Origin: Clostridium sp. D43t1_170807_H7
GTDB lineage: Bacteria > Bacillota > Clostridia > Clostridiales > Clostridiaceae
Length of the DNA: 59,382 nucleotides
Assembly (NCBI RefSeq): GCF_015555905.1
Contig: NZ_JADNLK010000017.1
Coordinates: 1-59,382, forward strand
Direction of reading: 5' to 3'
Made by a program: the position numbers and the translations under genes. The notes under the pieces are model-generated. The model searched no databases, was not told the DNA's origin, and was given only the letters and a program-made list of their open reading frames with translations. Positions 21,866 to 30,674 of the stretch are shown here, one piece after another. Every line of letters begins with the position of its first letter. Position 1 is the first letter of the stretch.

Positions 21866-22105
21866 ATGAATTATTATATTATAGTATTTAAAAATACTCA
21901 TGATGCAATGTCTGCAGAACAAAAGTTAAATGGATTAAACTACAAATTTAGAATAATGCCTACACCAACTTTAATTACCCAAAGTTGTGGTATTTGTATT
22001 AGGATAGAAGAAGAAGAAAAATTAAATGAAATAATTAATAACAATACAATTGAGTTTAAGAATATATATAAAAAAGAAGAAGCTAATTATATACTAATTA
22101 AATAA
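21866..22105 (+). CDS. DUF3343 domain protein
   Basis: 79-aa protein, start ATG 21866, 9 nt after a GGGAGGA Shine-Dalgarno; a TTG seven codons upstream overlaps that site and is rejected. The sequence (MNYYIIVFKNTHDAMSAEQK…PTPTLITQSCGICIRIE) matches DUF3343 (putative Se/S carrier-like) proteins, with the conserved Cys-Gly-Ile region. Such small proteins frequently neighbour cysteine desulfurase-like genes, as here in divergent orientation, so a role as sulfur or selenium carrier is plausible but inferred. Confidence 0.85.
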   Translation: MNYYIIVFKNTHDAMSAEQKLNGLNYKFRIMPTPTLITQSCGICIRIEEEEKLNEIINNNTIEFKNIYKKEEANYILIK

Positions 22106-22125
22106 ATAAAGAGGTGAATCATTAT

Positions 22126-22995
22126 ATGTATGGATTTACGGATTTAGTTAGTATAAGTAAAAGTATATTTGATTTTTTTAGTAAGAGAATAAATATAGAT
22201 GCTATATTTGAAAAAATTATATCTATTATATTCATATCTATTATAATGTATTTTTCAATAAGAGTAGGAAATAAACTTATAAAGAAGTTTGTTGATAGAC
22301 AGGTTGCTAGCAAGGCTAGTTTTTCTTTAGAGCCTCAAAAAGCATTAACTATAGGAGAGGTGTTAAAGAGTGTTCTAAAGTATACAGTATATATAATAGG
22401 TATAGGATGTATGTTATATGATATCTTAGCTAAAATACCTGTAGCTTTAGCAAGTGCTGGAGGATTTGCAATAGGTCTTGGAGCACAAAGTTTAGTAAAG
22501 GACCTTATTAATGGATTTTTTGTGCTATTTGAAGATCAATATGGAGTTGGGGATCATGTAACTATTGGACAATTTTCAGGAATAGTAGAGAGTATTGGTA
22601 TAAGAACTACTATTCTAAGGGATTTTACAGGTGATTTACATTTAGTACCAAATGGTTCTGTGTTAGAGGTAACAAATCATTCAAGAGGAGATATAAGATT
22701 TATAGTTGATGTTGAAATAGCTTATGAAGAAAATATAGATGAAGCTATAGAAGTTATTAAGAGGATTAGTACTTCATTTAAGGAAAAACATCAAGATAAA
22801 TTAAGAGGTGAAATTGAAGTATTAGGAGTACTTTCCTTAAATGCTTCAGGGGTAACCATTAGAGTTGTTGGTAGAGCAGAGCCATTAAGTCAATGGGAAA
22901 TGGAAAGAGAACTAAGAAAAGATATAAAAATAGCTTTAGATGAAGCAGGAATAGAAATTCCGTATCCCAAAACAGCTATTATAAATAAAGAATAA
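22126..22995 (+). CDS. mscS: Small-conductance mechanosensitive channel (MscS family)
   Basis: 289-aa channel, start ATG 22126; a GTG four codons earlier is part of the GAGGTGA Shine-Dalgarno. Hydrophobic helices lie at about 28–48 and 80–105, and the pore helix is rich in Gly/Ala (ALASAGGFAIGLGAQSLVKD). The cytosolic beta domain contains GVGDHVTIGQFSGIVESIG and a C-terminal alpha/beta domain follows. It releases osmolytes on hypo-osmotic shock. It is co-directional with DUF951 and the rpsF operon. Confidence 0.95.
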   Translation: MYGFTDLVSISKSIFDFFSKRINIDAIFEKIISIIFISIIMYFSIRVGNKLIKKFVDRQVASKASFSLEPQKALTIGEVLKSVLKYTVYIIGIGCMLYDILAKIPVALASAGGFAIGLGAQSLVKDLINGFFVLFEDQYGVGDHVTIGQFSGIVESIGIRTTILRDFTGDLHLVPNGSVLEVTNHSRGDIRFIVDVEIAYEENIDEAIEVIKRISTSFKEKHQDKLRGEIEVLGVLSLNASGVTIRVVGRAEPLSQWEMERELRKDIKIALDEAGIEIPYPKTAIINKE

Positions 22996-23013
22996 TATTT
23001 AGGGGGTATAAAT

Positions 23014-23205
23014 ATGATTGAAACATTTGATTTAGGTGATATTGTTGAAATGAAAAAGCAACATCCTTGTGGTAGCAAAGAGTTTGAGGTAATAAGATTA
23101 GGAGCTGATATTAAAATAAAGTGTGTTGGATGTGGCAGAATTGTTATGATACCACGTCTTAAATTCCAAAAAGATGCAAAAAAGGTTGTTAAATCTAATA
23201 ATTGA
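23014..23205 (+). CDS. DUF951 domain protein
   Basis: 63-aa protein with the DUF951 pattern: FDLGDIVEMKKQHPCGSKEF, then IRLGADIKIKCVGCGRIVMIPR. Three Cys (HPCG, CVGCG) could bind a metal. The family is widespread in Firmicutes, usually between the spo0J region and rpsF, with unknown function. An AGGGGGT Shine-Dalgarno is present. It is 18 bp after the mscS-like gene. Confidence 0.9.
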   Translation: MIETFDLGDIVEMKKQHPCGSKEFEVIRLGADIKIKCVGCGRIVMIPRLKFQKDAKKVVKSNN

Positions 23206-23216
23206 AATAAAAATAC

Positions 23217-23245
23217 TTGAAAAGAGTAGAATAAAGTGATAAAAT
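23217..23245 (+). promoter_or_regulatory. rpsF operon promoter
   Basis: TTGAAA (23217–23222), 17-nt spacer, TAAAAT (23240–23245). The transcript start is predicted near 23252, just before the S6/S18 leader hairpin. Confidence 0.75.
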
Positions 23246-23256
23246 CTAAAATTGTA

Positions 23257-23290
23257 ATCCCTGCTACAGTAAAATGTAGCCGTTAGTCCA
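23257..23290 (+). promoter_or_regulatory. Probable S6:S18 ribosomal protein leader
   Basis: Hairpin GCTACA-gtaaaa-TGTAGC followed by CCG overlap (TAGCCGTTAG), between promoter and ribosome-binding site of rpsF. A structured leader with a CCG element bound by the S6:S18 complex is known for rpsF operons. Position and sequence fit, and the operon encodes both proteins. Confidence 0.6.
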
Positions 23291-23305
23291 AAGGAGGTGA
23301 AAATG

Positions 23306-23593
23306 ATGAGAAAGTACGAAACTATATTTATATTACACCCATCATTAGATGAAGAGGCTGTTAAGGCTGGAATCGAAAAATTCCAAGGTGTTATAGAAAA
23401 CGGTGGAGGAAAAGTTGAAAATGTTGATTTCTGGGGTAAGAGAAAGCTTGCTTACGAAATAAACAAAGTTAACGAAGGTTACTATACTTTAATTAACTTC
23501 GAAGCTAATCCTGAATTACCAAAAGAGTTAGACAGAGTTTTCAGAATTACTGATGGTGTTATAAGACACATAATCGTTAAAAACGAAGCGTAA
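23306..23593 (+). CDS. rpsF: 30S ribosomal protein S6
   Basis: 95-aa S6 starting MRKYETIFILHPSLDEEAV at 23306, 8 nt after AAGGAGG; an ATG directly before it (23303) is equally in frame and cannot be excluded. The core VENVDFWGKRKLAYEI and the ending DGVIRHIIVKNEA are typical. It binds S18 in the platform of the small subunit. First gene of rpsF-ssb-rpsR, a universally conserved cluster. Confidence 0.97.
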   Translation: MRKYETIFILHPSLDEEAVKAGIEKFQGVIENGGGKVENVDFWGKRKLAYEINKVNEGYYTLINFEANPELPKELDRVFRITDGVIRHIIVKNEA

Positions 23594-23606
23594 GAGGTGT
23601 ATTGAA

Positions 23607-24038
23607 ATGAATAAAGTTATACTTATTGGTAGACTTACTAAAGATCCAGAATTAAGATATGCGGCAGGTAGCGGTACTGCAGTTTGTAGATTTACTGTTG
23701 CTATAAATAGACAATTTAAAAAAGACGAAACAGACTTTATAAATTGTGTAGCATTTGGAAAAACTGGAGAAACAATTACACAATATCTTACAAAGGGTAG
23801 ACAAATTGCTGTTACTGGAAGTATAAGAACAGGTAGTTATGATGCTCAAGATGGAACTAAAAGATACACTACTGATGTAGCTGTAGAAAGTTTCGAGTTC
23901 ATAGGTTCTGGTGCTGGTGAAGGTAATAATAATTCATACTCAAGAAATTCTGATAACGCATGGGGTGCTCCAACAGAAAGTCCTGATATGGGATTTGGAG
24001 ATATGACTCCAGTAGATGATGGTGATATGCCATTTTAA
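23607..24038 (+). CDS. ssb: Single-stranded DNA-binding protein
   Basis: 143-aa SSB. It has an N-terminal OB fold (MNKVILIGRLTKDPELRYA … ETDFINCVAFGKTGE … GKG-like loop) to about residue 105, an Asn/Ser/Gly-rich linker, and the acidic tail DDGDMPF that recruits partner proteins. It sits between rpsF and rpsR, the usual location of the main replicative SSB. Confidence 0.97.
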   Translation: MNKVILIGRLTKDPELRYAAGSGTAVCRFTVAINRQFKKDETDFINCVAFGKTGETITQYLTKGRQIAVTGSIRTGSYDAQDGTKRYTTDVAVESFEFIGSGAGEGNNNSYSRNSDNAWGAPTESPDMGFGDMTPVDDGDMPF

Positions 24039-24072
24039 AAAAAGTCTAATTATTTTATAAGGAGGGAACATC

Positions 24073-24315
24073 ATGAGAGAAATGAAAAGATCTGGAAAAA
24101 TGAGAAGATCTAAGAGAAAAGTATGTGCTTTCTGTGTAGATAAAGCTGAATCAATAGATTACAAAGATATCAACAAGCTAAGAAAGTTTGTTACAGAAAG
24201 AGGTAAGATTCTTCCAAGAAGAATCTCTGGTACTTGCGCTAAGCATCAAAGACAATTAACAGATGCTATCAAGAGATCAAGAAACATAGCTTTATTACCA
24301 TTCACAACTGAATAG
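24073..24315 (+). CDS. rpsR: 30S ribosomal protein S18
   Basis: 80-aa basic protein with the family core [21 protein letters not shown] followed by [12 protein letters not shown]. The N-terminus has a Cys pair CAFC (a C+ type S18 when the C-terminal Cys in TCAKH is counted) that may bind zinc. GGAGGG precedes the ATG by 8 nt. Last gene of the rpsF operon, followed by a strong terminator. Confidence 0.97.
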   Translation: MREMKRSGKMRRSKRKVCAFCVDKAESIDYKDINKLRKFVTERGKILPRRISGTCAKHQRQLTDAIKRSRNIALLPFTTE

Positions 24316-24329
24316 TAATAAGTTTATTA

Positions 24330-24360
24330 GCCCCTGATTTTCAGGGGCTTTTATTTTTAT
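24330..24360 (+). terminator. rpsR terminator
   Basis: GCCCCTG-atttt-CAGGGGC hairpin followed by TTTTATTTTTAT. Confidence 0.93.
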
Positions 24361-24468
24361 ATTCTAAAATAATTACATAATTTGTAATTCGAGCCCCTAT
24401 TTAGTTGCATTAATAAAGAAAAATAATTAAAATAAAGATACAAGGTATTGAATAGAGGTGAGAATTTA

Positions 24469-24789
24469 GTGAAGAAAAAAGAAGAGCTAAATATTATGGC
24501 TAATATTAAAATTATAGAAGAGCTCAAAGCTAGTTTATTATGTATTATAGGTGAGTTTTTTTCGCTTTTAACAAGAGGTACTAATGTAGCTAAAGATTCT
24601 ATATTAAACTGTATAGCCGGAGCAATTTTAATTTTATATGTATTGGCACAAAAGTTAGGATATAGCTGTAACGAAGTCGATGATGAGATGAGAAAAAAGT
24701 TAAAATTAGGAATAGCTGAAGAACATGAATATGAAAAGGAAGGTAAGAGCTTAACGAAACTTCAAAATCATATCAAGGGACGTTATTAA
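24469..24789 (+). CDS. MazG-like family protein
   Basis: 106-aa protein read from the GTG at 24469, 7 nt after AGAGGTGAG; an internal ATG at 24496 is an alternative. The helical segment around IIEELKASLLCIIGEFFSLL and a second helix with ILILYVLAQKLGYSCNEVDD match the clostridial MazG-like family. The acidic EXXE/EXXD metal quartet of true MazG nucleotide pyrophosphohydrolases is not evident, so enzymatic activity is doubtful. It lies 21 bp upstream of gdpP in the same direction. Confidence 0.7.
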   Translation: MKKKEELNIMANIKIIEELKASLLCIIGEFFSLLTRGTNVAKDSILNCIAGAILILYVLAQKLGYSCNEVDDEMRKKLKLGIAEEHEYEKEGKSLTKLQNHIKGRY

Positions 24790-24810
24790 TATAAAATTTA
24801 GGAGGCTTTT

Positions 24811-26763
24811 ATGAAAAAAAAGCTCAAAAGGTATAGTAAACTATTAATGTCAATTGCAATTACTATTTTAGTAATAATACTTTATTATATTAAAGAATTT
24901 TATTTAGCAAGTATAATTTTAATAATATATGTAGCATGTAATGCATATTTAGATATTAATAGAGAACTATATGATGAAAAGGTTAATACTTTAACTACAA
25001 AAATTAAAGCAAATATAAATGATAATATTTCTAATATGTCATATCCATTAGCTTTAATTGATAATGAAGGTAATATACTTTGGGCTAATAAGAGATTAAA
25101 AGAAGAATTAAATTTATTAGATCTGCAAGAACAAAATATACTTAGTATAGGTAGAAATCTTGATTTGCAAAAGTTGTTAAAGTGTGATAAAGATTTAAAA
25201 CAAAGAGTAAAGATAAAAGATTCTTTTTATAGCATATATGCTACTAACATAAGTAATGAAAATGAGATATATGTTAAGCAAAAGTATATGGTATATTTTA
25301 ATGAAGTAAGCAACTTAAGAGATTTACATTCAACTAGAGAAAGTATAATGTTAATAGAAGTAGACAATTTATCAGAGGCATTAGAAGTAACTGATGAAGC
25401 AAATAGGCCGATGTTAGCCGCAGAGGTAGAAAAGACTATAAATTCCTATAGTAAAAAATTAAAGGCTATGATTATTAAATATGAATATAATAAATATTGT
25501 TTATCAGTAAAAGATAAATATATTAATGATGAAATTAATTGTAAGTTTAGCATATTAGATGAAATATCAAATATTGATAGGGGTAATAAGTTAGAAGTTA
25601 CTTTAAGTATTGGAGTAGGTAGAGGTGGAGATAATTCACAAGAAAATTATAACAATGCAATGACTGCCAAAGAATTAGCATTAGGTAGAGGCGGGGATCA
25701 GGTAGTTATTAAAAATAATGAAAAGATAAGTTTCTTTGGTGGAAATACCCGTGAGCTTGAAAAAAGAACTAGAGTTAGAGCTAGGGTAATAGCACAAGCT
25801 TTAAGAGAATTGATTTTTGAAAGTAGTAATATACTTATAATGGGTCATAAAAATCCTGATATGGATTCTTTTGGATCAGCAGTTGGATTATGGTCAGCCA
25901 TAAGACAATTAGGGAAGACTTGTAATGTTGTAATTGATAATGATATTAATGCCATTGATTATTATATGAATAAGCTCAAGAGTGATAGTAAATATGATAA
26001 TTTATTAATTTCTAGTGTTGAAGCTGAAAAAGCAATCAATGATAAAACGCTATTGATAATAGTTGATGTTCATAATAAAGGATATGTGAATAATTTAAGT
26101 ATAGTTGAAAAAATTAATAGAAAGATAATCATAGATCATCATAGAAGAAGTCCTGATATAATAGAAGGAGCATTATTAAATTATATAGAGGTTTATGCGT
26201 CTTCTACGTCAGAAATGGTAACTGAATTAATACAATATATGTTACAAAAACCAAGAATATCAAAGGTTGAAGCAGAAGGACTTTTAGGTGGAATTTTTAT
26301 GGATACTAAAGGATTTCAATTTAAATCTGGAGTAAGAACCTTTGATGCTGCAGCTTTTTTAAGATCTTTAGGTGCAGATACTATAGAAGTTAAAAAGATG
26401 TTTACTGATAGTTTAGAAGATTATTTATTAATTTCAGAGACTATTAAAAGTGCTGAAGTTTATGATAATTTAGCTATAGCTGTTTGTCCTAGCAAAGTGA
26501 ATAATACTGTAATTGTTGCACGAGCCGCTGATGAGCTGCTTGGCATATCAGGAATTGATGTATGCTTTGTTTTATGTGAAATAAATAATGCCATTACTAT
26601 AAGTGGTAGATCCACAGGTGAAGTTAATGTTCAAGTTATATTAGAAGAACTTGGTGGTGGTGGTCATATGAATATGGCTGGGGCAAAAGTAAATGGAACA
26701 ACGGATGAAGCGGTATATATGCTAAAAGAAGCAATAAAGAAACATTTAGAACTTAAAGAATAA
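24811..26763 (+). CDS. gdpP: Cyclic-di-AMP phosphodiesterase GdpP
   Basis: 650-aa membrane phosphodiesterase that breaks c-di-AMP to pApA. Two transmembrane helices (about 8–50), a PAS-like domain (about 70–150), a degenerate GGDEF domain (about 170–310) and a C-terminal DHH-DHHA1 module follow in order. The catalytic motifs GHKNPDMDSFG, VDVHNKG and IDHHRR are intact, and the DHHA1 GGGGHMNMAGAKV is present. It is followed by rplI and lonB; gdpP-rplI is a conserved pair in Firmicutes. It controls cell-wall and potassium homeostasis through c-di-AMP. Confidence 0.96.
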   Translation: MKKKLKRYSKLLMSIAITILVIILYYIKEFYLASIILIIYVACNAYLDINRELYDEKVNTLTTKIKANINDNISNMSYPLALIDNEGNILWANKRLKEELNLLDLQEQNILSIGRNLDLQKLLKCDKDLKQRVKIKDSFYSIYATNISNENEIYVKQKYMVYFNEVSNLRDLHSTRESIMLIEVDNLSEALEVTDEANRPMLAAEVEKTINSYSKKLKAMIIKYEYNKYCLSVKDKYINDEINCKFSILDEISNIDRGNKLEVTLSIGVGRGGDNSQENYNNAMTAKELALGRGGDQVVIKNNEKISFFGGNTRELEKRTRVRARVIAQALRELIFESSNILIMGHKNPDMDSFGSAVGLWSAIRQLGKTCNVVIDNDINAIDYYMNKLKSDSKYDNLLISSVEAEKAINDKTLLIIVDVHNKGYVNNLSIVEKINRKIIIDHHRRSPDIIEGALLNYIEVYASSTSEMVTELIQYMLQKPRISKVEAEGLLGGIFMDTKGFQFKSGVRTFDAAAFLRSLGADTIEVKKMFTDSLEDYLLISETIKSAEVYDNLAIAVCPSKVNNTVIVARAADELLGISGIDVCFVLCEINNAITISGRSTGEVNVQVILEELGGGGHMNMAGAKVNGTTDEAVYMLKEAIKKHLELKE

Positions 26764-26787
26764 AAGGTTAAAGGATAGGTGTATAAT

Positions 26788-27234
26788 ATGAAGGTAATTT
26801 TATTACAAGACGTTAAAAAAATGGGTAAAAAAGGTGATGTTATAGAAGCATCAGATGGATATGCGAGAAACTATTTATTTCCTAGGAAATTAGCAGAAGA
26901 AGCAACAGCTAATGCATTACATGTTGTTAATGCAAAAAAAGAAAATGAAAGAAAAAAGAAGCTTGCTGAATTAGAAGCGGCACAAAAGTTAGCTGCTGAA
27001 TTAAAAGGTAAGGAAGTTACTATAGATGCTAAGGCTGGAGATAACGGAAGATTATTTGGAGCAATAACTAATAAAGATATAGCTGAAGTAATTAACAATA
27101 AATTTAACTTATCAATAGATAAAAAGAAAATTGTTGTAAATACTATAAAGGTTGCTGGAGAATATGAAGTAGAAGTAAAATTATATCCAGAAGTATCTAC
27201 AAAGATGAAAGTTATTATTGTTCCTAAGCAATAA
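26788..27234 (+). CDS. rplI: 50S ribosomal protein L9
   Basis: 148-aa L9. The start is ATG 26788, giving [20 protein letters not shown]; a GTG three codons earlier is part of the ribosome-binding region. The N-domain signature ([14 protein letters not shown]) is followed by a long Lys/Glu/Ala helix and the C-domain ([16 protein letters not shown]). It is 24 bp after gdpP and 12 bp before lonB. Confidence 0.97.
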   Translation: MKVILLQDVKKMGKKGDVIEASDGYARNYLFPRKLAEEATANALHVVNAKKENERKKKLAELEAAQKLAAELKGKEVTIDAKAGDNGRLFGAITNKDIAEVINNKFNLSIDKKKIVVNTIKVAGEYEVEVKLYPEVSTKMKVIIVPKQ

Positions 27235-27246
27235 GGAGGATTGACA

Positions 27247-29145
27247 TTGAATTTATATAACGAAGGGGTTAATTTAGAAGGAATTCTAACAAGTGACTTA
27301 CCAATAGAAGCAAAGGTTAATGTATTATTTGATGTTCTTAAGAATGTTTTAGATGAAGGTGCAATTAGAGCTAGAACAGTAAGATTTAAGCTACAAAAGT
27401 ATGTTAATTCAACAGATATAAATGAAAGAATATATGCATTAAATGTTATAGCATCTGATGGGAATGGAGCAAAAGTTGTTCCAACAGATGAGACAGCTCA
27501 AGAAGTATTAGAGGATGTCATCTATTGGATATCAGAAAATATAGCTAAAAAATATGTTCAAAATAAAATAGAATCAGAAGTAGAAAAGGCTTTGGTTGAA
27601 AGACAAGATAAGTTTATGGATGAGCTTAAATTGTCTATAATTAAAAAGCAAAAGGGAAAAGAAAATACAAAGACTACAGCAAAGTTAGAAAGGTTAGAAA
27701 AGTTAGATGCAAAGCATATTAATAAAAATGTTATGTCACTTTTAAGACCTGAAAACTTTGATGAAATAGTTGGTCAAGAGAGAGCAGTAAGATCATTAAT
27801 ATCAAAAATGTCTTCACCGTATCCTCAACATATAATTCTTTATGGGCCACCAGGAGTAGGAAAGACTTCAGCAGCAAGACTTGCATTAGAAGCTGCTAAA
27901 AAACTAAGATTTACACCTTTTGATGATGATTCAAAGTTTGTTGAAGTTGATGGAACTACATTAAGATGGGATCCAAGAGAAATAACAAATCCTTTATTAG
28001 GATCAGTACATGATCCTATATATCAAGGAAGTAAAAGAGATTTAGCTGAAGTAGGTGTACCAGAGCCAAAGACAGGATTAGTTACTGAGGCTCATGGAGG
28101 AGTATTATTTATCGATGAAATTGGTGAATTAGATGATATACTTCAAAATAAATTATTAAAGGTATTAGAAGATAAGAGAGTAGAATTCTCATCTTCTTAT
28201 TATGATCCAGATGATGAAAATATTCCTGAATATATAAGATATTTATTTGAAAAGGGAGCACCAGCTGATTTTGTTTTAATAGGCGCAACTACAAAAGATC
28301 CAAGTCAGATAAATCCAGCATTAAGATCTAGATGTACAGAGGTGTATTTTGAACCATTATCTTCAAAAGATATAGAAGGCATAGTTAATAATGCATCTGA
28401 AAAGTTAAATGTAGAACTAGAGGATGGAGTTGGAGAATTAATAAGCCAATATACTATTGAAGGTAGAAAAGCTGTAAATATACTATCTGATGCATATGGA
28501 TATTCGTTATTTAATACAAGTGGTGAGGAAGCAAGTAATAGAATAACTTTAAAAGATGTTGAAGAAGTTATTTCAATAGGAAGATATTCTCCATTTGAAA
28601 GATTAGATAATTTAGATAGATATGAAGTTGGTCATGTATATGGACTAGGAGTAAGTGGATTCTTAGGTTCTACAATAGAAATAGAATCAACAGTATTCCC
28701 AGCTAAGAAAAAGGGTCATGGAACTATTAAGTTTAATGATACTGCAGGTTCTATGGCAAAAGATTCTGTATTTAACGCAGCATCTGTAATTAGAAAAATT
28801 ACAGATAAAGATATAAAGGACTATGATGTCCATGTTAATGTAATTGGTGGGGGCCAAATTGATGGGCCATCAGCAGGAGCAGCTATTACAGTTTGTATAA
28901 TAAGTGCTCTTACAGAAAGACCAATTCGTCAAGACGTTGCTATCACAGGAGAAATTTCTTTAAGAGGAAAAGTTAAGCCTGTTGGAGGTATATTTGAAAA
29001 GATATACGGGGCTAGAAGAAAAGGAATTAAACTTGTTGCTGTCCCTAAAGATAATGAAAAAGAAGTTCCTCTAGGACTTGAAGATATTGAAGTTAAATCT
29101 ATAAGTCATATAGAGGAACTAATGGAGATAGTATTTGAGAAGTAA
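27247..29145 (+). CDS. lonB: ATP-dependent protease LonB
   Basis: 632-aa AAA+ serine protease of the Firmicutes LonB type. I choose TTG 27247, 6 nt after AAGGAGGA; another TTG at 27241 abuts the Shine-Dalgarno. The N-terminal helical region has a Lys-rich coiled-coil part (about 110–160). Walker A is GPPGVGKTS (about 200) and Walker B LFIDEIGELD. The C-terminal Lon protease domain has Ser in DGPSAGAAI and Lys in RGKVKPVGG. Unlike LonA it lacks a large substrate-binding N-domain. In Bacillus LonB acts in the forespore. Confidence 0.94.
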   Translation: MNLYNEGVNLEGILTSDLPIEAKVNVLFDVLKNVLDEGAIRARTVRFKLQKYVNSTDINERIYALNVIASDGNGAKVVPTDETAQEVLEDVIYWISENIAKKYVQNKIESEVEKALVERQDKFMDELKLSIIKKQKGKENTKTTAKLERLEKLDAKHINKNVMSLLRPENFDEIVGQERAVRSLISKMSSPYPQHIILYGPPGVGKTSAARLALEAAKKLRFTPFDDDSKFVEVDGTTLRWDPREITNPLLGSVHDPIYQGSKRDLAEVGVPEPKTGLVTEAHGGVLFIDEIGELDDILQNKLLKVLEDKRVEFSSSYYDPDDENIPEYIRYLFEKGAPADFVLIGATTKDPSQINPALRSRCTEVYFEPLSSKDIEGIVNNASEKLNVELEDGVGELISQYTIEGRKAVNILSDAYGYSLFNTSGEEASNRITLKDVEEVISIGRYSPFERLDNLDRYEVGHVYGLGVSGFLGSTIEIESTVFPAKKKGHGTIKFNDTAGSMAKDSVFNAASVIRKITDKDIKDYDVHVNVIGGGQIDGPSAGAAITVCIISALTERPIRQDVAITGEISLRGKVKPVGGIFEKIYGARRKGIKLVAVPKDNEKEVPLGLEDIEVKSISHIEELMEIVFEK

Positions 29146-29150
29146 TGTAG

Positions 29151-29184
29151 ATTAAGCTTCCTTTATAGGAAGCTTAATTTTATT
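29151..29184 (+). terminator. lonB terminator
   Basis: ATTAAGCTTCC-tttata-GGAAGCTTAAT hairpin followed by TTTATT. Confidence 0.88.
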
Positions 29185-29305
29185 ATGTGAAGAAATAAAT
29201 TTATTATACAAATGACATAGTAAATTGAATTCATTTTGATATAATAAGTTATATATAGAAAAAAGAAGTAGAAATTATAATAGAAAATTGGGAGGTGGAT
29301 TATTT

Positions 29306-30643
29306 ATGGAAGCACCTATGATGAGAAGTTTACCACAAAGTATAGAAGCAGAGCAATCCGTTATAGGGGCAATGATAATAGATAAAAGTGCCATTGCTCA
29401 AGTTTTAGAAAAGCTTAACGAAGATGATTTTTATAGAGATGGACATAAAGCTATATATAAAGCTATAAAGGAAATGTATGCCAAGGATATGGCGGTAGAC
29501 TTAGTAACTATATTAGAGTATTTAAAGACTACAGATATGTTAGATAAGGCTGGAGGAGTTACCTATATATCAGAGTTAAGTGCATCTGTTCCTACAACTG
29601 CTAATTTAAGTTCTTATATAAAAATAGTAGAAGAAAAGTCTACTTTAAGAAGGCTTATAAAAGCATCTACGGCTATTATTGAAGAAAGTTATAATAGTGG
29701 TGGAGATGTTGAAAAGGTAATAGATTTAGCTCAAAAAAAAGTTTTTGATATAGCTGAAAAGAAAGATTCTAAGGAATATGAACCACTTTCTAACGTACTT
29801 GAAAGAGGTTTTTTAGAAATCGAAAGATTATTCAATAATAGAGGGGCTATAACAGGGGTTGGATCAGGTATTAAGGATTTAGATGCTAAAACATCTGGAT
29901 TCCAAAAGGGTGATATGGTACTTATTGCTGCTAGACCATCTATGGGAAAAACTACATTTTCATTAAATATTGCAGAAAATGCAGCTTTAAAAGAAGGAAA
30001 AAGTGTAGTTATATTTTCACTGGAAATGTCTAAGGAGCAATTAGCATATAAGCTTTTATGTTCACAGGCTAACGTAGATATGTTAAAGCTTAGAACAGGT
30101 AACTTAGAAGATGATGACTGGGAAAGAATTGCAAGGGCTACAGGACCTTTGGCAAAGGCTAAAATTTATATTGATGATACTGCCGGTATTAGTGTAATGG
30201 ATATGAGATCTAAGTGCAGAAAAATAAAAATGGAGCATGGTATTGATATGATACTTATTGACTACTTACAGCTTATGTCTGGTAGTGCTGGTAGTGATAA
30301 CAGACAACAAGAGGTATCTGAAATATCAAGATCTATTAAGGCTTTAGCAAAAGAAATGGAATGTCCAGTAATTGCATTATCACAGTTATCTCGTGCGCCA
30401 GAACAAAGAGCTGACCATAGACCTATGCTATCAGACTTAAGAGAATCAGGTTCAATTGAGCAGGATGCCGATGTTGTTATGTTCTTATATAGAGATGAAT
30501 ACTATAATAAAGAAACTGAAGAAAAAGGTATCGGAGAATGTATTATAGCTAAACAAAGAAATGGCCCAGTTGGAACAGTTAAAATGGCTTGGATTGGGGC
30601 ACACTCTAAATTTGCTGATTTAGACTTAGTACATAAAGAGTAA
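29306..30643 (+). CDS. dnaB: Replicative DNA helicase DnaB/DnaC
   Basis: 445-aa hexameric replicative helicase (called DnaC in Bacillus). The start is ATG 29306, 7–8 nt after GGGAGGTGG. The N-terminal collar domain begins RSLPQSIEAEQSVIGAM. The RecA-like C-domain has Walker A ARPSMGKTT (about 213), Walker B IDMILIDYLQLM and the H4 motif area LSDLRESGSIEQDADV. It lies downstream of lonB with its own leader. Its probable loader genes (DnaC/DnaD-like) are at 41.9–43.9 kb. Confidence 0.97.
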   Translation: MEAPMMRSLPQSIEAEQSVIGAMIIDKSAIAQVLEKLNEDDFYRDGHKAIYKAIKEMYAKDMAVDLVTILEYLKTTDMLDKAGGVTYISELSASVPTTANLSSYIKIVEEKSTLRRLIKASTAIIEESYNSGGDVEKVIDLAQKKVFDIAEKKDSKEYEPLSNVLERGFLEIERLFNNRGAITGVGSGIKDLDAKTSGFQKGDMVLIAARPSMGKTTFSLNIAENAALKEGKSVVIFSLEMSKEQLAYKLLCSQANVDMLKLRTGNLEDDDWERIARATGPLAKAKIYIDDTAGISVMDMRSKCRKIKMEHGIDMILIDYLQLMSGSAGSDNRQQEVSEISRSIKALAKEMECPVIALSQLSRAPEQRADHRPMLSDLRESGSIEQDADVVMFLYRDEYYNKETEEKGIGECIIAKQRNGPVGTVKMAWIGAHSKFADLDLVHKE

Positions 30644-30674
30644 ACATAAATTTAAAGTATTGTAGGGGTGTTAT

